DNA of 64,000 bases from Pseudomonadales bacterium (GCA_024234165.1 JACKOP010000004.1:93501-157500), one strand, 5' to 3'. Positions 1 through 9,904 are shown, counted from the first letter of the stretch. Made by a program: numbers and translations. The notes: generated from the sequence alone by a model not told the origin.

Positions 1-1881
1 GCATCCGATTTCCTGATGGCCCTGCAGCTCACGGGCGCCGCCAAGACCGACTCGATCGCCAACATGCAGCTGCGTCTGCCGGTGGTGGTGATCGGCGGCG
101 GTCTCACCGCCATCGATACCGCCACCGAGTCGATGGCCTACTACGCGGTGCAGATCGAGAAATTCCTGGTGCGCTACGAATCGCTCACCGAGGAAATCGG
201 CGAAGACGCGATCCGTGCGAACTGGGACGACTACGAGCGCGAGATCGCCGAGGAATTTCTTGCCCACGCACGCGCGATCCGCCAGGAGCGCGACGCGGCT
301 GCCGCCGCAGGCCGTGCGCCGCGGGTCATCGAAATGCTGCGTCACTGGGGAGGCGTGACCGTGGCGTACCGGCGCCGCCTGATCGACAGCCCGGCCTACA
401 CGCTGAACCACGAGGAAATCGACAAGGCACTCGAAGAGGGCATCTGGTTCGCGGAGGGGATGTCCCCGGTTGCAGTCGACGTGGACCATTACGGCGCCAC
501 GCGCGGCATCCGCCTGCGCAACGCCACCACCGGCACCGAACACTGGTTCCCGGCACGCACGGTGTTCGTCGCTGCCGGAACGCAGCCGAACACCGTGCTC
601 GCACGCGAGCACCCGGAACGTTATCTGCTCGACGGCAAGTATTTCTGCCCGGTAGACGAGAACGGCACCCCGGTCAAGGCGGAGCAGGCGTTCGGCAAAC
701 CGGACACACCGCACGTGTTGCTGTCGCGGCGCGCCGACGGCCGCTTCATGAGCTATTTCGGCGACGTACATCCCTCCTGGGTGGGCAACGTCGTCAGGGC
801 GATGGCGTCGGCGAAGCAGGGCTATCCGACCGTCTCGCGCGTGCTGGCGCAGCGTGCGCCAGCAAGTCCGCTGTCACGCGAGGAATTCTTCACCGGGCTC
901 GCCGCCCAGTTACTCGCCACCGTGCACCGCGTGGAGCGTCTGACGCCGAACATCGTCGAAGTGACGCTGCATGCGCCACTGGCGGCGCGACAGTTCAGGC
1001 CCGGACAGTTCTACCGGCTGCAGAACTTCGAAACGCTCGCCCCCGTGGTCCACGGCACCCGCCTGCAGATGGAGGGCCTGGCGATGACGGGGGCGTCGGT
1101 TGACCCCGAGCGCGGGCTGGTGTCGGTCATCGCACTCGAGATGGGGGGCTCGAGCAGCCTGTGCGCGATGCTGCAACCCGGCGAACCGGTGATATTGATG
1201 GGACCGACCGGTTCGCCCACCCACATCACCGGCAACGAAACCGTGGTGCTCTGCGGTGGCGGCCTCGGCAACGCCGTGCTGTTCTCGATCGGTGCCGCAA
1301 TGCGCGCCGCAGGCTCGCGGGTACTGTATTTCGCCGGCTACAAGAAGGTGCAGGACCGCTACAAGGTGGCCGAAATCGAGAATGCAGCGGACGTCATCGT
1401 GTGGTGCTGCGACGAGGCCCCCGGTTTCGCACCGGGCCGTGCACAGGACCGCACCTTCATCGGCAACATCGTGCAGGCGATGGATGCCTACGCGGAGGGT
1501 CGGCTCGGCGAGTGCACGATACGCCTCGACGACGCAGACCGTATCATCGCGATCGGTTCCGATCGCATGATGGCCGGCGTGGCGCGCGCGCGCCACGAGA
1601 TACTGAAGCCGCACCTGAAGCCGCACCACTTCGCGATCGGATCGATCAACTCACCGATGCAGTGCATGATGAAAGAGATATGCGCCCAGTGCCTGCAGCC
1701 GCACCGTGATCCGATCACCAAGGAAACCAGCTACGTGTTCTCGTGCTTCAATCAGGACCAGCCACTCGACTGTGTGGACTGGAAGGTGCTGAACGAACGC
1801 CTGAAGCAGAACTCGCTGGCGGAAAAGCTGACCGCGCGTTGGCTGGAACGGCGTATCGCCGAACTCGACAACAAGACGTAG
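1..1881 (+). CDS. Fused FAD/NAD(P) oxidoreductase with PyrK/FNR-like C-terminal half (5' truncated)
   Basis: The frame is open from the first base, so the gene starts outside the window; 626 codons are visible. The N-terminal half looks like a glutamate-synthase small-subunit or pyridine-nucleotide-disulfide oxidoreductase, with a glycine-rich dinucleotide motif (VVIGGGLTAID) near visible residue 30. From about residue 300 it resembles ferredoxin-NADP reductase or the dihydroorotate dehydrogenase electron-transfer subunit: an FAD-binding barrel (RPGQFYRLQNF) and an NAD-binding segment (VVLCGGGLGNAVLF). The last 70 residues hold a cysteine cluster (CMMKEICAQC, then SCFNQ and LDCVDW) that could bind 2Fe-2S. 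Inference: it passes electrons between NAD(P)H and an unknown acceptor. The TAG stop lies inside the GTAG head of a REP palindrome, whose hairpin begins at the next base. Confidence 0.75.
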   Translation, partial: ASDFLMALQLTGAAKTDSIANMQLRLPVVVIGGGLTAIDTATESMAYYAVQIEKFLVRYESLTEEIGEDAIRANWDDYEREIAEEFLAHARAIRQERDAAAAAGRAPRVIEMLRHWGGVTVAYRRRLIDSPAYTLNHEEIDKALEEGIWFAEGMSPVAVDVDHYGATRGIRLRNATTGTEHWFPARTVFVAAGTQPNTVLAREHPERYLLDGKYFCPVDENGTPVKAEQAFGKPDTPHVLLSRRADGRFMSYFGDVHPSWVGNVVRAMASAKQGYPTVSRVLAQRAPASPLSREEFFTGLAAQLLATVHRVERLTPNIVEVTLHAPLAARQFRPGQFYRLQNFETLAPVVHGTRLQMEGLAMTGASVDPERGLVSVIALEMGGSSSLCAMLQPGEPVILMGPTGSPTHITGNETVVLCGGGLGNAVLFSIGAAMRAAGSRVLYFAGYKKVQDRYKVAEIENAADVIVWCCDEAPGFAPGRAQDRTFIGNIVQAMDAYAEGRLGECTIRLDDADRIIAIGSDRMMAGVARARHEILKPHLKPHHFAIGSINSPMQCMMKEICAQCLQPHRDPITKETSYVFSCFNQDQPLDCVDWKVLNERLKQNSLAEKLTARWLERRIAELDNKT

Positions 1882-1926
1882 GTCGGGCTTCAGCCCGACG
1901 GGTTGTGGGTCGGGTTTCAACCCGAC
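1878..1926 (+). repeat. REP locus A: two GTAG/GTGG-headed palindromes
   Basis: Two 18-nt palindromic cores lie at 1882-1899 (stem GCT/AGC, centre TC, head GTAG) and 1909-1926 (stem GTT/AAC, centre TC, head GTGG). Both point the same way, and no CAT-stem partner is present, unlike at the other loci. The first head supplies the stop codon of the preceding oxidoreductase gene. Confidence 0.85.
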
Positions 1927-2103
1927 GGGTGCCACCCAAGTTCCGCACTTCGTGCCCGATTTTGGCGGGGTCGCCGCTAGCCACACTCCATGATTTCAAC
2001 GACTTGGGCGCGCGGCAAGCCTGATTTCCAGGCAATCGTGTTGTGTCACGCCTTAACGTTTGGATGGATTTAATGGCGGGTTGGCATGTGATAGCGTTGA
2101 CAC

Positions 2104-3764
2104 ATGTACACGCGCATCACCCGCTCCGGCGGCCGGAGCTACCTGCAACTCGTCGAAGGCTTCCGCACCCAAAGCCGGGTGCGCCAGCGCGTGGTCGCCA
2201 ACCTCGGTCGCCTGGATGAGCTGGGCGGCAAGAAACTCGATCCACTCATCCACGGCTTGCAGCGTGCGCTCGGTCGCGTGCCGATCTCGGCACCTGTGCC
2301 GGAGTACGACTCGGCACGGGCGCTGGGCGATGTGCATGCCCTGAATGAACTGTGGTCGAGTCTGGGTTTGGGCGATGCCGTACGTCAGGCCCTGCGCTCC
2401 TCGCGCCGCGCATTCGATGCCGAGGCGATGGTGCGGGCGATGGTGTTCAACCGCCTGTGTGCACCTGATTCCAAGCTCGGCTGTCTGGAATGGCTGGAGA
2501 CGGTGGCGATCCCGGCATGCCTGAGGCGGTCTCGCACGATCACCTGCTGCGCACGCTGGATGCGCTGATGGATCGCGCCGGGAAGGTCGAGGCGAAGGTG
2601 GCCCAGCTGTTGCGGCCGATGCTCGATCAGCAATTGTCGGTGGTGTTCTACGATCTGACCACGGTGCGCATCCACGGCGAGGGCCATGTTCCGAGGATGT
2701 ACGTGCCTATGGCATGAACAAGGAAACTGGCGGCATCGCCCGGCAGTTCGTGCTGGGCGTGGTGCAGTCGGCCGAGGGTTTGCCGCTGATGCACACCGTG
2801 CATGCCGGCAACGTTGCCGAGACCGCCACCCTCAAGGCCATGCTCGAACAGGTGCTGGCGCGCTTCCCGGTCGAGCGGGTGATCCCGGTCGCCGACCGCG
2901 GTCTGCTCAGTCTGGACAACATCGCCCAGATCGGCGAGCTGGCCCGGCAGACCGAGCGCAAGTTGCAATTCATCTCGGCGGTGCCGGCACGGCGCTACGC
3001 AGAGCTGGGCGGCACGCTCGATGCGATGAGCTTCGGCGAGGGTTTGGCCGAAGGCCGCTTCGCCGAGCACCGGCTGGTGGTCGCGCACGATCCGACCCGA
3101 GCGGCCGAGCAGACGGCCCGCCGCCACCAACGCATCACCGAACTGGAAGCCTTCGCCGACCAGCTTGTCGCCAAGCTCGACGCGCAGGACAAAGGTTCAC
3201 CGAACGCGGCCGCAAGGCCAGCGACCGCGGTGCCTACAGCCGCTTCCAGCAAGCCGTTGCCGAGGCCGAGTTGACTCGCTTCGTGAAGCCGCAATACCAC
3301 GCCGAGCGCTTCAGCCATACCCTTGACGAGGCGGCCATCGCACGCGCGGAGACCTTCGACGGCAAGCTGGTACTGCTGACCAATGTCGAGGACTTTACAG
3401 CCGCGCAGATCGTCGAGCGCTACAAGAGCCCGCCGACATCGAGCGCGGCTTCCGGGTGCTCAAGAGCGACCTTGCGATTGCACCGGTGTACCACCGCCTC
3501 CCGGATCGTATCCGCGCGCACGCGCTGATCTGCTTCCTGGCGCTGCTGCTGTATCGGGTGATGCGCATGCGCTTGAAGCAGCACGGCAGCGTCCACAGCC
3601 CGAAGACCGCGCTGGAGTTGCTGCGGCGAATCCAGCAGCACCGCGTCACTATCGGCACGCAACACCTGACCGGTATTGGCAAGATCACACCCCCAGCAAC
3701 TCCAACTCTTCGAGGCCTTGACCGTCAAAGCACCCGCCTGAAGCGCTTGTTGTGGCATTTTTGA
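2104..3764 (+). pseudogene. IS1634-family transposase, decayed by four frameshifts
   Basis: Conserved segments of an IS1634-type transposase follow one another in order but in different frames. 2104 to about 2510 gives the N-terminus (VRQRVVANLGRLDELGG, then FNRLCAPDSKLGCLEWLE). About 2510-2690 gives MPEAVSHDHLLRTLDALMDRA and VVFYDLTTV. About 2690-3190 gives GGIARQFVLGVVQSAEGLPL and VIPVADRGLLS, containing a DDE-type Asp. About 3190-3430 gives GRKASDRGAYSRFQQAV. About 3430-3764 gives IERGFRVLKSDL and the YHRLPDRIRAHALICFLALLL signature. Four frame changes (near 2510, 2690, 3190 and 3428) make it non-functional. No convincing terminal inverted repeats or target duplication were found. A 15/16-nt sequence (CACCC[G]AAGTTCCGCA) occurs at 1933-1947 and inverted at 3805-3820, outside the coding remnant. 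Confidence 0.85.
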
Positions 3765-3832
3765 CTGACGTCACCAAGTCAAATCAAACACTTGCGTGAT
3801 TAGCTGCGGAACTTCGGGTGCCAGCGCCGATC

Positions 3833-4080
3833 GTCGGCATGAATGCCGACCCACGAATATCCGCCGGCATGAATGCCGACCTACGCCCGTTGTGGGTCGG
3901 GTTTCAACCCGACGGGTGCCAGCGCCGATCGTCGGCATGAATGCCGACCCACGAATATCCGCCAGCATGAATGCCGACCCACGCCCGATGTGGGTCGGGT
4001 TTCAACCCGACGGGTGCCAGCACCGATCGTCGGCATGAATGCCGACCCACGAACATCCGTCGGCATGAATGCCGACCTAC
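3833..4080. repeat. REP locus B: array of eight palindromes
   Basis: CAT-stem cores (centre GA) lie at 3833-3850, 3863-3880 (first stem T changed to C), 3931-3948, 3961-3978 (degenerate), 4029-4046 and 4059-4076. GTT-stem cores (centre TC, head GTGG) lie at 3896-3913 and 3994-4011. CAT and GTT units always point in opposite directions. Taken with heads outward, a doublet is GTGG-core-17 nt-core-CCAC. This array fills the otherwise gene-free stretch 3765-4076; its last head (4077-4080) holds the stop codon of the RND permease gene. Confidence 0.9.
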
Positions 4081-7000
4081 GGGCCGGGTGTGGATCCGCG
4101 CAGATGCGATTGCCAGTGATAGTGGTAGTAGACCACCGGAATCACGACCAGCGTCAGCAGCGTCGACACCAGCAGACCGAAGATCAACGACACCGCCAGT
4201 CCGCCGAAGATCGGATCGTCGAGGATGAACAACCCGCCCATCATCGCAGCGACTGCGGTCAGCGCGATCGGCCGGGCACGCACCGCAGCAGCCGAGATCG
4301 TCGCATCCTCCAGCGTCTTGCCGGTGGAGACTTCCTGCTGGATGAAATCGACCAGCAGGATCGAGTTGCGCACGATGATACCGGCGAGCGCAATCATCCC
4401 GATCATCGACGGCGCACCGAACTGCTGTCCGAGCAATGCATGCCCCGGCATGATGCCGATGATCGTCAGCGGGATCGGCGCCATGATGATCAGCGGTACA
4501 CCGTAGGAACGGAACTGCGCCACGACCAGCAGGTAGATCAGCACCAGACCGACAGCATACGCTGCACCCATGTCCCTGAAGGTCTCGAAGGTCACCTGCC
4601 ACTCACCGTCCCACTTCAGGCTCGGCGCCCAGGTTTCCTCGGGCTGGACGGTATGGAACTGCTCGATGGCCCTGCCGTCGATCAGCCTGTCGACGAGCGC
4701 CGCAGCGATTGCTCGCATGCCGTACAGCGGGCTGTCGGTAGCGCCGGCCACGTCGCCCGTCACGTAGACCACCGGCAACAGGTTCTTGTGCTGGATCGTC
4801 TGATCACGCACCGTTTCATGCACATCGGCGATTTCCGACAACGGCACGAGGGCGCCAGCCGGGGAGCGTACACGCAGCGTGAGCAATGCCTCGACGCGCG
4901 CCTTCGCCGCATCCGGCATCTCGACACGCACCGGTACCGGCACCGACGAATTCTCGTCGTGCAGATACGACATGTCCTCGCCACCGACCGCGGTCGCGAT
5001 CGCACGCACCGCGTCGCTCTGCGATACACCCAGGCGGGCAGCGCGAGCCCGGTCGACGGCAATCACGAACTTCAGCTGCGGCGCCTCGATCGAATCGTCG
5101 ATGTCGACCACGTCCGGGGTGGTCTCGAACAACTCGCGCACGACACTTGCCGCGGCCACCCGGCGAGCCTGGTCCGGGCCGTAGATCTCGGCCACCAGAG
5201 GCGACAGCACGGGCGGGCCGGGCGGCACCTCGACTATGCGCACGCTGGCCCCATAACGCACGCCGATTTCAGCCAGCGGAGCACGGACGCTCGCCGCGAT
5301 CTGGTGTGACTTGCGCTTGCGTTCATGCTTGTCGACCAGCTCGACCTGGATGTCACCCTGCCAGGGTTCCTTGCGCAGATAGTATTGGCGTACGAGCCCA
5401 TTGAACGTGATCGGCGCCGACGTGCCTGCGTAGATCTGGTAGTGCATGACCTCAGGCACCTGCCGCAGCACCACGGAGAGTTCCTGCAGAACCCGTTCGG
5501 TAGTCTCGAGCGGCGTGCCCTCCGGCATGTCGAGCATCACCTGGAATTCACTCTTGTTGTCGAACGGCAGCATCTTCATCACCACCGCACGCACACTGAC
5601 CAACGCCAGCGACAAGGCAATCAGCAGCAACAGCGTTGCCAGCAGCAGCCAGCGATTGCGCCCCCCGGCAGCACCGTTGAGCAGCGGGTGCATGATGCGC
5701 GTGAACAGACGCTGCAAGGGGTCTTCCACGGGCCGCCCTACCGGCGCGTGTGCATGCGCACTGCGCAGAAACAGCCGCCGGTAAAGCCACGGCGTGAACG
5801 TGAACGCGACCGCCAGCGAGATCAGCATGCCGGTGCTCGCGTTGATCGGGATCGGCCGCATATAAGGCCCCATCAGCCCGCTCACGAAAGCCATCGGCAG
5901 CAACGCCGCAATCACCGTGAACGTCGCCAGAATGGTCGGCCCACCGACCTCGTCGACCGCCACCGGTATCGCCTCGGACAACGGCAACTGCCCGAGTTGC
6001 ATGTGACGATGGATGTTCTCGACCACGACGATCGCATCGTCGACGAGGATACCGATGGAGAAGATCAGCGCGAACAGCGACACGCGGTTCAGCGTGAATC
6101 CCCAGGCCCAGGAAGCGAACAACGTGATCGCCAGCGTGACGATCACCGCGGCTCCCACCACGAAGGCTTCACGGCGCCCCAGCGTGAACAGCACCAGCAC
6201 GATCACCGACAGTGTGGCGAACACCAGCTTGCGAATCAGTGTCTGCGCCTTGTCTGCCGCCGTGATGCCGTAGTCGCGCGTGACCGTCACCTGCACCTGG
6301 TCCGGAATCGCGACACCACGCAACTGCTCCAGCCGGCGCTGCAACGCGGCGGCAACGTCGACCGCGTTCTGTCCGGGCTTCTTCGCCACCGTCAGCGTGA
6401 CTGCCGGCACATGCACCCCGGGGGCAATTCCCGCCGTGCCTGCGGCGGTGCCGCTGCCGAAACTCACATAACGCTGCGGGCGTTCGCCTTCGGTGACCAC
6501 GCGCGCCACGTCACGCAACAGCACCGGCACACCATCGTGAACGCCGACGACCACGTCGGCGATCTCTTCCGGAGTCATCAGGAAAGTACCTGCCTGCACC
6601 AGCATCTCGCGCCCGTCGTCGACGATGCCGCCAGGCTCCGCGACGGCGTTGGCCACGGACAACGCTCGGCGCAGGTCATCCAGCGCCAGGCCGTAGGCCG
6701 CAAGGCGTTCCGGATCGAACTCCACGCGCACCACGCGCTCGGCACCACCGATCGTCTCGATATCACGAGTGCCAGGCACCCGCTGCAACTCCGGCTCGAC
6801 CGCGTGTGCGATGCGCAGCAGATCCCCGCTGCCGATGTCCGGCTCCGCGCTCCATAGCGTCACGGCGAAGATCGGTACATCGTCGATGCCCATCGGCTTG
6901 ATCAGCGGCATCCCGACACCACTGTTTGCAGGCAACCAGTCGAGATTGCTGAAAAAGGCGTTGTACAGGCGCACGATCGCCTCGGTGCGCGGCTCGCCGA

Positions 7001-7322
7001 CGTAGAAGCGCACGGTCAGCACGGCCATTCCCGGTGACGATGCCGAATAGACGTACTCGACACCGTCGATCTCCGACACGATCCGCTCGGCCGGCGTCGT
7101 GACCAGCGACTCGACTTCGGTTGCCGAAGCGCCCGGATACGGGATGAATACGTTCGCGAACGTGACGTCGATCTGCGGCTCTTCCTCACGCGGCGTGACC
7201 AGTACCGCAAACAGCCCGAGCAGGAAGCCGAACAACGCAATCAGCGGCGTGATCTCGCTCGCCTGGAACGCGCGTGCAATGTGCCCGGATACGCCGAGCC
7301 GGGGTTCATCGCGCACCGTCAT
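4077..7322 (-). CDS. RND-family efflux transporter permease (AcrB-like)
   Basis: At 1081 aa it matches the usual size of inner-membrane RND pumps, which form trimers and use proton flow to export drugs, solvents or metals through a periplasmic adaptor and an outer-membrane channel. Visible features are TM1 at about residues 24-42, a large periplasmic loop, the TM4 motif SIGILVDDAIVVVENI with the paired Asp of the proton relay at 428-429, a second periplasmic loop, and a final TM block ending near the C-terminus (GLLVSTLLTLVVIPVVYY). Its ATG overlaps the TGA of the upstream adaptor gene by 4 nt (ATGA), so the two are probably translationally coupled. No outer-membrane channel gene is nearby. 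The substrate cannot be told from sequence. The TAG stop is part of a REP head. Confidence 0.92.
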   Translation of the reverse strand: MTVRDEPRLGVSGHIARAFQASEITPLIALFGFLLGLFAVLVTPREEEPQIDVTFANVFIPYPGASATEVESLVTTPAERIVSEIDGVEYVYSASSPGMAVLTVRFYVGEPRTEAIVRLYNAFFSNLDWLPANSGVGMPLIKPMGIDDVPIFAVTLWSAEPDIGSGDLLRIAHAVEPELQRVPGTRDIETIGGAERVVRVEFDPERLAAYGLALDDLRRALSVANAVAEPGGIVDDGREMLVQAGTFLMTPEEIADVVVGVHDGVPVLLRDVARVVTEGERPQRYVSFGSGTAAGTAGIAPGVHVPAVTLTVAKKPGQNAVDVAAALQRRLEQLRGVAIPDQVQVTVTRDYGITAADKAQTLIRKLVFATLSVIVLVLFTLGRREAFVVGAAVIVTLAITLFASWAWGFTLNRVSLFALIFSIGILVDDAIVVVENIHRHMQLGQLPLSEAIPVAVDEVGGPTILATFTVIAALLPMAFVSGLMGPYMRPIPINASTGMLISLAVAFTFTPWLYRRLFLRSAHAHAPVGRPVEDPLQRLFTRIMHPLLNGAAGGRNRWLLLATLLLLIALSLALVSVRAVVMKMLPFDNKSEFQVMLDMPEGTPLETTERVLQELSVVLRQVPEVMHYQIYAGTSAPITFNGLVRQYYLRKEPWQGDIQVELVDKHERKRKSHQIAASVRAPLAEIGVRYGASVRIVEVPPGPPVLSPLVAEIYGPDQARRVAAASVVRELFETTPDVVDIDDSIEAPQLKFVIAVDRARAARLGVSQSDAVRAIATAVGGEDMSYLHDENSSVPVPVRVEMPDAAKARVEALLTLRVRSPAGALVPLSEIADVHETVRDQTIQHKNLLPVVYVTGDVAGATDSPLYGMRAIAAALVDRLIDGRAIEQFHTVQPEETWAPSLKWDGEWQVTFETFRDMGAAYAVGLVLIYLLVVAQFRSYGVPLIIMAPIPLTIIGIMPGHALLGQQFGAPSMIGMIALAGIIVRNSILLVDFIQQEVSTGKTLEDATISAAAVRARPIALTAVAAMMGGLFILDDPIFGGLAVSLIFGLLVSTLLTLVVIPVVYYHYHWQSHLRGSTPGP

Positions 7323-8398
7323 GGTGTGCCCCCGAGGTGTGGCAGTGCCTTGTAGACGGCGGCAGCGGCGTGCGGGTCGCTGGCGACACGCTCTCCGGCC
7401 ACGAGCCCGGCCAGCACCGGAATGCGTCCGTCGCTCGCCGGCGTGCCGGTACGCAGATAACGGAACGACAGCGTGCCGTCTGCTGCAATCACATAGGCAC
7501 CTTCGATCTCGCCGCGACGCACCAATGCCTGCGCTGGCAGCAACAGCCGCTCCTCGCTCCCGGTGACGAAGGCGACTTTCAGCAACACGCCCGGGTACAC
7601 CCCGTACTCGCCGGCTGGCAGGGTCACCAGCACACGGAAGGACTGGGTTCCCGGGTCGGCATTGGGCGGAATGCGCATTCCTTCGGCGGCCACCGACGCA
7701 CCGTCAGGCAGCAGCACACGAGCCTGGTGATGACGCCGCAGCACGCCGATGTGTTGCTGCGGCACGTCGACGCGTACACGCAGGTGTTCCAGCGATACCC
7801 CGGTCATCAGCGGCGTGCCGACCGTCACCGTTTCTCCGATCTGCACATGGCGCTGCACCACGATGCCTGCGTAGGGGGCGCGGATCACCGTGTGCTCCAA
7901 CCCTTCACGCACCTCCGCCAGCGTCGCCTCGCTGGCCTTCAGACGGGCACGCGCTGCATCGAGGTCGGCACGGGAACGATCGTACTGCGACTTCGCGATC
8001 AGCCTCTTCTCATAGATCTCGCTGACCCGCTTGAACTCTGCCTCGGCCTCCACCAGTCGGGCGCGCGCCTCATGCGTTGCCTGCTCTGCCGCCGCACCGC
8101 GCGCCTTCTGCTCGGTATCGGTGAAACGCACGATCACGGCGCCCTTCTCGACCTCGTCGCCGACATCCACCGGCATCTCGATCACACGCCCGGCAGTCTG
8201 TGCCGAGACGGTGGACTGGTTGACCGCCTCGACCACGCCGTCGAACGTGGTTTCCCGGGAAACCGTGGCAGTTTCCACCACCTCGCTCTGCAGCCCGCTG
8301 GCTACCGGTGCGGCAGGCATCGAGGGAGGTGACGGCTCGGAACACCCACCAAGAAACAGGACCGAGAGGCAACCGGCAGACAGGATCGTTCGCATCAT
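7319..8398 (-). CDS. RND efflux periplasmic adaptor (membrane fusion) lipoprotein
   Basis: A 359-aa HlyD/MFP-type adaptor that would link the RND permease to an outer-membrane channel. The start was set at the first of two adjacent ATGs so that a short signal peptide precedes the lipobox LGGC (Cys at about residue 19), which predicts a lipid-anchored periplasmic protein. After that come a half barrel-sandwich segment (VSAQTAGRVIEMPVDVGDEV), an alpha-hairpin rich in Ala, Glu and Arg (about residues 90-160), the second lipoyl half (VIRAPYAGIVVQRHVQIGE), and beta-barrel and membrane-proximal regions. It is first in a two-gene operon with the permease (4-nt overlap). An in-frame ATG lies two codons upstream as an alternative start. 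Confidence 0.9.
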   Translation of the reverse strand: MMRTILSAGCLSVLFLGGCSEPSPPSMPAAPVASGLQSEVVETATVSRETTFDGVVEAVNQSTVSAQTAGRVIEMPVDVGDEVEKGAVIVRFTDTEQKARGAAAEQATHEARARLVEAEAEFKRVSEIYEKRLIAKSQYDRSRADLDAARARLKASEATLAEVREGLEHTVIRAPYAGIVVQRHVQIGETVTVGTPLMTGVSLEHLRVRVDVPQQHIGVLRRHHQARVLLPDGASVAAEGMRIPPNADPGTQSFRVLVTLPAGEYGVYPGVLLKVAFVTGSEERLLLPAQALVRRGEIEGAYVIAADGTLSFRYLRTGTPASDGRIPVLAGLVAGERVASDPHAAAAVYKALPHLGGTP

Positions 8399-8478
8399 GA
8401 GCATCGCCCGGACGTTATGCAGCTTCGTGGCGGAGCTTAACATTCACATCGGCAGCATTCAGCCCGATCACTGCACGC

Positions 8479-8530
8479 GTCGGCATGAATGCCGACCTAC
8501 GAACATCCGTCGGCATGAATGCCGACCTAC
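8479..8530 (-). repeat. REP locus C: two CAT-stem palindromes
   Basis: Cores at 8479-8496 and 8509-8526, both with centre GA on the plus strand and CTAC 3' of the core, hence GTAG-headed on the minus strand. They are direct copies about 30 nt apart. The right-hand CTAC (8527-8530) supplies the TAG stop of the YaiI-like gene. The rest of 8399-8478 holds no other clear feature. Confidence 0.85.
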
Positions 8531-8970
8531 GCGCGGGCGATGAAGCGATCGAGCGCATTCGCGAATGCCTGACGGTCACGCTGGTCGAGTGGCGGCGGCC
8601 CGCCCGTATGCACGCCGCTCGCGCGCATGGTGTCGAGGAAATCGCGCATGTTGAGACGCGCCCGCACATTCTCGCGCGTATAGAGCTCTCCGCGGGGATT
8701 CAGCGCAGTCGCTCCCCTCGCGATCACTTCCGCCGCCAGCGGAATATCAGCGGTCACCACAAGGTCGCCGGCAACACACAAGCGCACGATTTCGTTATCT
8801 GCGACGTCAAAGCCCGACGCCACCTGCAGCGTACGCACGCCGGCGATGCGCGGCACCGTCAGCGGCTGGTTTGCAACCAGGGTGACTGCAATGCCGGTAC
8901 GTGCAGCGACGCGAAACAGGATGTCCTTGATCGCATTCGGACACGCATCGGCGTCGACCCAGATCTGCAC
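8527..8970 (-). CDS. UPF0178 / DUF188 (YaiI/YqxD family) protein, GTG start
   Basis: A 147-aa protein with the family N-terminus QIWVDADACPNAIKDILFR, the TLVANQPL segment, and the central VASGFDVADNEIV and DLVVTADIPLAAEVI motifs. Its length matches the family. The fold belongs to the PIN-like or NYN-type nuclease group with clustered Asp residues, but the cellular role is not established. The start is GTG (plus-strand CAC at 8968-8970) because the family alignment begins exactly there. It lies 19 nt downstream of the epimerase gene on the same strand. The stop TAG is contributed by a REP head. Confidence 0.9.
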   Translation of the reverse strand: MQIWVDADACPNAIKDILFRVAARTGIAVTLVANQPLTVPRIAGVRTLQVASGFDVADNEIVRLCVAGDLVVTADIPLAAEVIARGATALNPRGELYTRENVRARLNMRDFLDTMRASGVHTGGPPPLDQRDRQAFANALDRFIARA

Positions 8971-8989
8971 GATGCGATGCGCCCGCGCC

Positions 8990-9904
8990 TCAGTTCTTCA
9001 GCAACTGCGGTGCGAGTACCTGCACCATTTCACGCATGCCCTGCTTCCAGTCGACGGCGGTCGGCCCGATCAGTGCGTGCATGCGTGTGGTGTCAAGCTG
9101 CAGGCTGCCGAAGGCTTCCGGATTTTCCCTGAACACCGGCTCAAAGCCAGTCAGCTCCTGCAGATAGGCACACCACTGCTCGATGCTCACCGCCTGCGAT
9201 CCACCGAAGTTCACCGTCGTGACCCCGGGCGTTGCTGCCGCCAGCAGGCCCGGAATCTTCGCCAGGCAGTCGCGCTCGTGCAGCGGGTTGTAGACGTTCG
9301 GATGCTCCGGATGCACGTCGATCGGCACCCCGTTCTGCATCATCAACAGGTGGTAATACGGCCACCCACCACGATTGCCGTAAGGTACGCTGAGACGCGC
9401 GATCGTCGTCGGGATACCGAACTCGTGTGCGGTAAAGCGCACCACCGTCTCCGCCGCGATCTTCGAAATGCTGTAGGTCGGCATCATCGCGCGGTGGTTG
9501 TCGCCAAGCGGCGAGTCTTCCGACCGCGGCGCATGCCCCTTGTAGGCGTACACCGCCGTCGAGGAACAATGCACGAACGCCTTCGCACCGCGGCAGCGCA
9601 GCATCAGACGACCGACGCCCTCGGCGTTCGCGCGCAGATCGTAGGCCCAGTCGTCGGTCTTCATGACCGCGAAGTTCAGCACGTAGTCGACTTCCTGCGG
9701 CACCGCATCGAGCGGACCCTCCGCAAAATCGACCGCGATCGGGTGGGCCCCCAGTGCCGTGAACGCGTCACGATCCTCCTGCTTGCCGAAACGGGCGAGC
9801 GCGAACACCTCGTTGTGCGGCGCCAGCGCCTCGACCAACGGTCGTGCGACCTGCCCGGTTGGTCCGGTCACCAGAATCCGCTTGCCAGTCAATTCCACTG
9901 CCAT
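8990..9904 (-). CDS. NAD(P)-dependent epimerase/dehydratase (extended SDR)
   Basis: A 304-aa protein with the Rossmann motif ILVTGPTGQVARPL (GxxGxxx class) near the N-terminus and the extended-SDR active-site pattern: Ser/Thr in HCSSTAVYAY and Tyr-x-x-x-Lys in YSISKIAAE. These proteins act on nucleotide sugars or other hydroxyl or keto substrates; this substrate is unknown. The start is the ATG before AVELTGKRILVTG. The frame continues upstream into REP sequence but has no family similarity there. It is probably co-transcribed with the downstream YaiI-like gene. Confidence 0.85.
   Translation of the reverse strand: MAVELTGKRILVTGPTGQVARPLVEALAPHNEVFALARFGKQEDRDAFTALGAHPIAVDFAEGPLDAVPQEVDYVLNFAVMKTDDWAYDLRANAEGVGRLMLRCRGAKAFVHCSSTAVYAYKGHAPRSEDSPLGDNHRAMMPTYSISKIAAETVVRFTAHEFGIPTTIARLSVPYGNRGGWPYYHLLMMQNGVPIDVHPEHPNVYNPLHERDCLAKIPGLLAAATPGVTTVNFGGSQAVSIEQWCAYLQELTGFEPVFRENPEAFGSLQLDTTRMHALIGPTAVDWKQGMREMVQVLAPQLLKN

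Noticed and set aside
3873..6857. Long plus-strand open frames opposite the RND permease
   Set aside because: His-, Arg- and Gln-rich shadow translations of a well-conserved minus-strand gene; no domain seen.
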